In this document: piece by piece, positions 6,832-10,398 of the stretch
Position numbering within the stretch: position 1 is the stretch's first letter
How the letters are laid out: each line of letters begins with the position of its first letter
NCBI GenBank assembly: GCA_002329245.1
Contig: DCTG01000094.1
Location: 3,294-13,691 of the forward strand
Source: Clostridiales bacterium UBA1446
GTDB taxonomy: Bacteria > Bacillota > Clostridia > Oscillospirales > Oscillospiraceae
DNA length: 10,398 bases
Direction: 5' to 3'
Notes under the pieces: generated by a model
Seen by the model: the letters and a program-made list of their open reading frames with translations, nothing else
Databases searched by the model: none
Told to the model about the DNA's origin: nothing
Position numbers and translations under genes: made by a program

Positions 6832-8259
6832 TTAACCGGCAAGCGTGAGGCTGAAGGTGAATTCCGTCCTGCCGTTTTCGCTGGTTACTCCGATTGTCTC
6901 CCTGTGCTGGTCCAATATCGTCTTCACGATATACAGACCCAAGCCGACGCCTTCCCTGTCCATGCTCCGGGAGCGGTCGGCCTTGTGGAAGCGGTCGAAG
7001 ATGAGGGGGAGCTCCTCCGGGGGAATTTCCGGTCCCTGATTCCGGACCGAAACAAAGGCGCGGTTTCCCTGAACGCGGATTTCCACCCCGATAGTGCCTT
7101 TGGGCGGGGAAAACTTGATTGCGTTGTCCAAGAGGTTGTATCCGACCTGCAAAATGGAGTCCGCATCGCCGGAAACATAAACCGGGTCGTCCGGGATGCG
7201 TACGTCCACATCCAGTCCGCGGTCGTTGATTTTTCCTTCGAGGCTGAGCAGCACGCGCCGCATCACTTCGGCAATGTCGAAGGGCTTTTTCCGGAATGTC
7301 CGCTCCTTCTCTCCGAGGCGGCTCAGCTCAAGCATCCGCTGCACCAACCGGGAAAGACGCCTGGCCTCGTCGGAAATCGTCCGCAGGGATTGGTTCAGGC
7401 GCTCGGGCGGTATGGTTCCGTCCAAAATGCCGTCCGTATAGCCGGATATGGTCGTCATCGGCGTTTTCAGCTCGTGCGAGAGGTTGGCGATAAAATCCCG
7501 CCGCCTTGCTTCCGACTGCTCAAGCGACTCCGCCATGGTATTGAAGGCGCTTGCGAGTTCTCCGATCTCATCACGCCGCCCGTAATCGCTAACCCGCACG
7601 TGCAGATTGCCGTGCCCGAATTCCCTGGCGGCAATTGCCAGCTCTTTCAGCGGCCTTGTCTGCCGGGCGGAGGTGATCCATGTGCTCACAAAGGTTATCA
7701 CAAGAACCCCAGCGGCAATCAGGGCGGAAATTTTCGCTATGCCTAGCCAGATGGCGGAAAGTTCCCCGGTTCCCGCGGAAATAAAGACAAGCCCGATAAC
7801 GGAAGACTGGCCGGAAAAACTGTAAATCGGCGTGCCGACCACATACCGGGCGACGGGATAAAGCCCCCCCAAATCCGTCAGCGCCGCATAGCTTCCGTCG
7901 GTAAAAAGCGTGGCTGCCGCGACCTCCGGCACATACCGGCCGGCATACCCGCTGGGAGATCCCCTGTCCGAACTGTATACGATCAGGCCGTCCGTTTCGC
8001 AGATCAAAATGCTCGCGTCCGCCATCAGGGAGGAAAAGGAAATCTGCAGGCGGAAATCCGAATCGTATATGGAATACCCTCTTGCCAGAGAGGTGCTTGT
8101 CAGCCTGGAGACAAATTCCGCGTTTTTCAGCATGGATTCCTGCTTTTCCGCCATAGTCAGGCGGTAGCTCAAGGGGATAACGGCGCAGCCCAACAGCAGA
8201 AAACTAAGGAGGATCAGGCCGGCGGTCAGGAAAAACTGCCGCTTCATGATGCTTTTCAT
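6832..8259 (-). CDS. HAMP-containing sensor histidine kinase
   Basis: A 475-residue membrane sensor kinase that phosphorylates the response regulator encoded directly upstream. Order: membrane helix 1 (about 8-30), an extracytoplasmic sensor domain of about 135 residues (35-168), membrane helix 2 (about 170-193), HAMP (195-247), the HisKA dimerisation domain with phospho-accepting H262 in FIANLSHELKTP, and the HATPase domain (about 330-475). The N box is NLLDNAIKFSP (375-385), the F box FDRFHKADRS (421-430) and the G2 box GVGLGLYIVK (437-446). The G1 box reads VRNQGPEIP, with Asn407 where Asp is usual; this substitution is seen in other Firmicute kinases. The sensor part resembles a small Cache/PAS-like fold by size but is not identified. 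ATG 8259 has GGAGG six bases upstream; a second ATG at 8247 lies in frame without such a site. Its gap to the regulator gene is 20 bases. Confidence 0.95.
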   Translation of the reverse strand: MKSIMKRQFFLTAGLILLSFLLLGCAVIPLSYRLTMAEKQESMLKNAEFVSRLTSTSLARGYSIYDSDFRLQISFSSLMADASILICETDGLIVYSSDRGSPSGYAGRYVPEVAAATLFTDGSYAALTDLGGLYPVARYVVGTPIYSFSGQSSVIGLVFISAGTGELSAIWLGIAKISALIAAGVLVITFVSTWITSARQTRPLKELAIAAREFGHGNLHVRVSDYGRRDEIGELASAFNTMAESLEQSEARRRDFIANLSHELKTPMTTISGYTDGILDGTIPPERLNQSLRTISDEARRLSRLVQRMLELSRLGEKERTFRKKPFDIAEVMRRVLLSLEGKINDRGLDVDVRIPDDPVYVSGDADSILQVGYNLLDNAIKFSPPKGTIGVEIRVQGNRAFVSVRNQGPEIPPEELPLIFDRFHKADRSRSMDREGVGLGLYIVKTILDQHRETIGVTSENGRTEFTFSLTLAG

Positions 8260-8279
8260 GAAAGGCCTCCGTATGTTTG

Positions 8280-8975
8280 TTATTTTGTTTCACCCGGCAG
8301 CAGCTCAAATTTGTACCCGACGCCCCAAACGGTCCGCAGGGCCCATTGGCTGCTGACCCCCTCCAATTTTTCGCGCAGACGCTTGATGTGCACGTCAACC
8401 GTGCGCGAGTCGCCGAAGTAGTCAAATCCCCAGACTTCGTCCAAAAGCTGGTTGCGCGTATAAACCCGGTTCGGGGAAGCGGCAAGGTGGTAAAGAAGCT
8501 CCAGTTCCTTGGGCGGCGTGTCAACCCGCTGCCCGGCGACCAAGAGCTCATAGGAATCGAGGTCCACGACAAGCTGATCGAAGGTCAGCCGGCGCTTTTC
8601 CGGCTCCTCCTTGGAATACCGGCGCAGGACCGCGTGCACACGCGCCAGAACTTCCTTCATTTCAAACGGCTTTACGATGTAGTCGTCCGCGCCCATCTCC
8701 AGCCCCGCGACCTTGTCAATCGTTTCGCCCTTCGCGGTGAGCATAATGATGGGAGTGGGGCTGGATTCGCGGATTTTCCGGCAGACGGACCATCCGTCCA
8801 AAACCGGAAGCATGATGTCAAGCAGGACCAAGTCCGGCTCGAAGCTGTGAAAGAGCTCAAGGCCGCTTCCGCCGTCGGATGCGATCGCCACCTCAAAGCC
8901 CGCTTTCTCCAAATATAGCTCAAGAAGCTCGGCGATATGCCCGTCGTCCTCCACGACCAATACTTTCTGCGCCAT
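8280..8975 (-). CDS. OmpR/PhoB-family response regulator
   Basis: A 231-residue DNA-binding response regulator, first gene of the operon and partner of the kinase that follows. The receiver domain (1-120) has the acidic pair D10/D11 in VVEDDGHI, the phospho-acceptor D53 in LLDIMLPVLDGW, T80 in IIMLTAKGE and K102 in VKPFEMKE. The winged-helix DNA-binding domain (about 130-228) shows PPKELELLYHLA, the recognition-helix region SRTVDVHIKRLREKL and the closing hairpin TVWGVGYKFE. All switch residues are intact, so it should respond to phosphorylation. ATG 8975 has GAGGG close upstream. Likely targets are its own operon, including the HtrA-like protease, and other envelope genes; this is inference from the operon. 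It is not assigned to a named orthologue such as CssR or WalR, since sequence by eye does not separate these. Confidence 0.96.
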   Translation of the reverse strand: MAQKVLVVEDDGHIAELLELYLEKAGFEVAIASDGGSGLELFHSFEPDLVLLDIMLPVLDGWSVCRKIRESSPTPIIMLTAKGETIDKVAGLEMGADDYIVKPFEMKEVLARVHAVLRRYSKEEPEKRRLTFDQLVVDLDSYELLVAGQRVDTPPKELELLYHLAASPNRVYTRNQLLDEVWGFDYFGDSRTVDVHIKRLREKLEGVSSQWALRTVWGVGYKFELLPGETK

Positions 8976-9007
8976 CTTTCCCTCACCGTCCCATTGTATA
9001 TATTCCT

Positions 9008-9013
9008 ATTATA
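9008..9013 (-). promoter_or_regulatory. -10 box of the two-component/protease operon promoter
   Basis: A perfect TATAAT on the minus strand, giving a start point near 9001 and a leader of about 25 nt. At 17-18 nt upstream there is no -35 resembling TTGACA; the nearest candidate, TTCACC, needs a 19-nt spacer. A good -10 with a poor -35 is typical of promoters that need an activator. Confidence 0.55.
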
Positions 9014-9032
9014 ACCTTGGGGAAGCGATTTC

Positions 9033-9055
9033 GGTGAACAATTTGTAAAAAATTG
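9033..9055 (-). promoter_or_regulatory. Candidate operator upstream of the operon promoter
   Basis: A perfect inverted repeat CAATTT (9039-9044) - GTAAA - AAATTG (9050-9055) is centred about 46 bases before the predicted start point. On the minus strand the same bases can be read as two loose 7-mers, TTTTACA and GTTCACC, spaced 11 bases apart, the period used by PhoB-type regulators (4 of 7 bases agree). Either reading would suit an activator site, but the sequence is AT-rich and short, so chance is possible. Confidence 0.35.
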
Positions 9056-9104
9056 ATGGCCCGCCGTGAAATTGGAAAAAGAAGTCGAAAATTATCGCAA
9101 TAGC

Positions 9105-9136
9105 AGACACATAGACACGGGACGGTTCTTGTGTCT
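9105..9136. repeat. REP-like hairpin with GGGACGGTTC loop
   Basis: AGACAC (9113-9118) and GTGTCT (9131-9136) form a perfect stem around the 12-base loop GGGACGGTTCTT. A shifted pairing, AGACACA (9105-9111) with TGTGTCT (9130-9136), is also perfect. The core ACACGGGACGGTTCTTGTGT matches, from memory, a repeat often seen in Firmicutes next to IS200-like/REP-associated tyrosine transposase genes. No transposase gene is in the window, so this would be an orphan copy. Confidence 0.5.
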
Positions 9137-9207
9137 GACACCGTGCTGGTAGGGCCCGCCGCCCTCGTCGCGCCGTCGTTTTCTTTCCCGTGAGGCGCCC
9201 CTCGAGG

Positions 9208-9345
9208 GGAGCTGTCGGCGGAGCCGACTGAGGGGTGGTTCGTTCGAAACGTCCGCAAATACCGCGCAGTCCGCAGAGGCCGCTGCCCGCGGCGGGCCGA
9301 AGCATCTCCGTCTTTCTCTCCGCCTGCGGGCGGGACGAGAGACGC
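9208..9345 (+). repeat. Structured intergenic repeat, copy B
   Basis: 138 bases with the same order of blocks as 3562-3709. It starts GGAGCT, then a perfect hairpin GTCGGC (9214-9219), loop GGA, GCCGAC (9223-9228), then TGAGGGG. A variable middle of about 75 bases follows. The right block is TTTCTCT then CCGCC, loop TGCG, GGCGGGACGAGAGACGC. Both copies have the same orientation. The conserved ends with a divergent middle suggest a family of elements rather than a chance match. It lies upstream of the two-component operon promoter and downstream of the deacetylase-like gene. Confidence 0.65.
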
Positions 9346-9376
9346 AGCGCGTTTCTCCCGTCTTATCCTTGCTAGA

Positions 9377-9410
9377 ATAAAAACCCGGCAAGCTTTTCAC
9401 TGCCTGCCGG
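9377..9410 (-). terminator. Intrinsic terminator of the deacetylase-like gene
   Basis: CCGGCA (9385-9390) pairs with TGCCGG (9405-9410) around a 14-base loop. The flanking AATAAAAA at 9376-9383 becomes a T-rich tail for minus-strand transcripts. It lies 33 bases after the stop codon. Confidence 0.82.
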
Positions 9411-9443
9411 ATACGCTGTTGTTCTGCCCCAACAATGCCGGAA

Positions 9444-10398
9444 TCACCCGCAGAGAAACATGGTTTCGAAAACCTTGCACCCGTAATAGTTCCCGTTTTC
9501 CAGATGGCGGAGGATGCGGGGCAGGGCCCCCGCGGATATCTCACCGTCGTCCATTTGCAGGAATATGGCGTCCTTCTCTTTTTCCAGCTGCGATATGATT
9601 TTTGCGGAAACCTGCGTGAACGAACCGGTCTTGTAAACGCCGTTTACGGTATGTTTCCAACTGGTCCAGCCCGCCTGCTCCAGCTGCGCCCTGTCCTCTT
9701 CCGTCAGGCCGGGAATGGAAACGAGGCGCGTCGAGCTGCGCGCGATCAGGCGCAGCAAACGGTTTCCCTCTTCCAAAAGGGAAAGGGTATCTTCCTTTGC
9801 GTTGGGCACGGCAAAGCCGATCGAGTGGCCGGAACCGAGAATGCGGCGGATCAGGTCGTCGTTTCCGGCAAGGTCGTCCGGCGAAAACAGGAAAAGCCCG
9901 TAAACACCCCGGCTGTCGAGCGCCGCTAAGATTTTTTCCGTTTGTGCGCCGCCGGAGCAGAGGAAGGACAAATGAAACGGGACCTTCTCCTCGGTCTGCG
10001 GGTTTGTCGGGGGAGAAACCACGCCGCCCCCGCCGATGTCGGGCGGGGGAGTCTGCGGCTGCGAGGGGGTAAGACCATTGAGATAGGCGGAGTACCTGCT
10101 CTGCATCAGGGACGCGGCCGCGTTGGCAAAAAAGGAGTCGGTAAGAACCCGGTCCTCGTTCGTAATGCGGATGAGCGGCGCGATATCGGTGATGAGATAG
10201 GAGTAGGTAAGGCCGAAGAAATCCCAGACGAAGGAGGCGGGCAGATAAATCCTGTTGTTTCGCGTGACGGCCATAAACCGGTAGACATTCTGCGCTGAGT
10301 CGTAGCTGTTGTTGGCGCTGAGATCAAAAATAAGCGTTTTCTGGCGGCTGTACATGACAACCGTATTCTGCAGCTTGTTCCCGGAGAAATAAATGCCG
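9444..10398 (-). CDS. CuAO-N-like / degenerate polysaccharide-deacetylase-like protein, 5' end outside window
   Basis: 317 residues are visible and the frame is still open at the window edge, so the start and any signal peptide lie outside; Met codons such as the one at 10355 are internal. Residues 1-110 of the fragment (GIYFSGNKLQNTVVMYSRQK, then NRIYLPASFVWDFFGLTYSY) resemble the copper amine oxidase N-terminal-like repeat found in exported Firmicute wall proteins. A Pro/Gly-rich linker follows (about 110-138), then a NodB-like domain (139-317) ending IFLQMDDGEISAGALPRILRHLENGNYYGCKVFE. Active deacetylases carry T-F-D-D-G and H-x3-H for the metal. Here the equivalents read SFLCSGG and GHSIGFAV, and the RxPY region reads LVSIPGLTEE, so the catalytic Asp and the metal ligands are missing. 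I infer an exported, wall-associated protein that may bind glycan without deacetylating it. The domain assignment rests on motif positions only. Confidence 0.75.
   Translation of the reverse strand, partial: GIYFSGNKLQNTVVMYSRQKTLIFDLSANNSYDSAQNVYRFMAVTRNNRIYLPASFVWDFFGLTYSYLITDIAPLIRITNEDRVLTDSFFANAAASLMQSRYSAYLNGLTPSQPQTPPPDIGGGGVVSPPTNPQTEEKVPFHLSFLCSGGAQTEKILAALDSRGVYGLFLFSPDDLAGNDDLIRRILGSGHSIGFAVPNAKEDTLSLLEEGNRLLRLIARSSTRLVSIPGLTEEDRAQLEQAGWTSWKHTVNGVYKTGSFTQVSAKIISQLEKEKDAIFLQMDDGEISAGALPRILRHLENGNYYGCKVFETMFLCG

Larger units (their letters stand above)
8976..9443. other. Gene-free intergenic region of 468 bases
   Basis: No credible gene. From right to left it holds the terminator of the deacetylase-like gene (9377-9410), the structured repeat copy B (9208-9345), a REP-like hairpin (9105-9136), a small inverted repeat (9039-9055) and the -10 box of the response-regulator operon (9008-9013). 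Reading frames here have no ribosome sites or domain-like translation and are rich in Arg/Pro/Ala, as expected from non-coding GC-rich DNA. Confidence 0.75.

Noticed and set aside
6801..6842. Fourteen-residue N-terminal extension of the protease from a TTG
   Set aside because: It overlaps the kinase stop and lacks a good ribosome site, while GGGAGG stands eight bases before ATG 6800.
9092..9544. Minus-strand frames in the gap before the response regulator
   Set aside because: They run through the terminator and both repeat elements, their starts lack ribosome sites, and the largest overlaps the end of the deacetylase-like gene in another frame.

Overview
The window reads as chromosomal DNA of a fairly GC-rich Clostridia-type Firmicute (Oscillospiraceae-like is my best guess). 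The reasons are strong GGAGG-type Shine-Dalgarno sites before nearly every gene, sigma-A promoters with 17-nt spacers, intrinsic terminators with clean T-runs, and the gene families present (DUF4330, a PucR/CdaR-type regulator, an HtrA-like S1C protease with a Tyr/Pro-rich cytoplasmic tail). No tRNA, rRNA, CRISPR array, transposase gene or phage gene is visible.

Layout from left to right. A GT4-type glycosyltransferase (1-1039, minus, 3' end outside the window) is divergent from a plus-strand run of three genes: a DUF4330 membrane-anchored protein (1247-1741), a PAP2-family lipid phosphatase (1889-2458) and a D-2-hydroxyacid dehydrogenase (2476-3459). Two sigma-A-like promoters overlap head to head in the divergent gap. 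A bidirectional hairpin terminator (3481-3517) ends the plus-strand run. After a structured intergenic repeat comes a convergent gene for a 536-residue PucR/CdaR-like regulator (3719-5329, minus), which has its own good promoter.

Next is a minus-strand operon read from right to left: OmpR/PhoB-type response regulator (8280-8975), HAMP sensor histidine kinase (6832-8259) and membrane-anchored HtrA-like serine protease (5484-6800), closed by a terminator at 5410-5446. The gaps are 20 and 31 nt. This looks like an envelope-stress module in which the sensor pair is transcribed with its likely effector. The promoter has a good -10, a poor -35 and a small inverted repeat upstream, which suggests activation, possibly by its own regulator.

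The 468-nt gap 8976-9443 has no gene. It holds that promoter, a REP-like hairpin with a GGGACGGTTC loop, a second copy of the structured repeat seen at 3562-3709, and the terminator of the last gene. That gene (9444-10398, minus, 5' end outside the window) encodes a copper-amine-oxidase-N-like domain, a Pro/Gly linker and a NodB/polysaccharide-deacetylase-like domain that has lost the usual catalytic and metal-binding residues.

The theme is cell-envelope biology: glycosyl transfer, lipid phosphate hydrolysis, extracytoplasmic protein quality control and a wall-associated deacetylase-like protein. I do not see a clear undescribed multi-gene system. The most unusual items are the repeat pair, the REP-like hairpin, the degenerate deacetylase domain and the overlapping divergent promoters.
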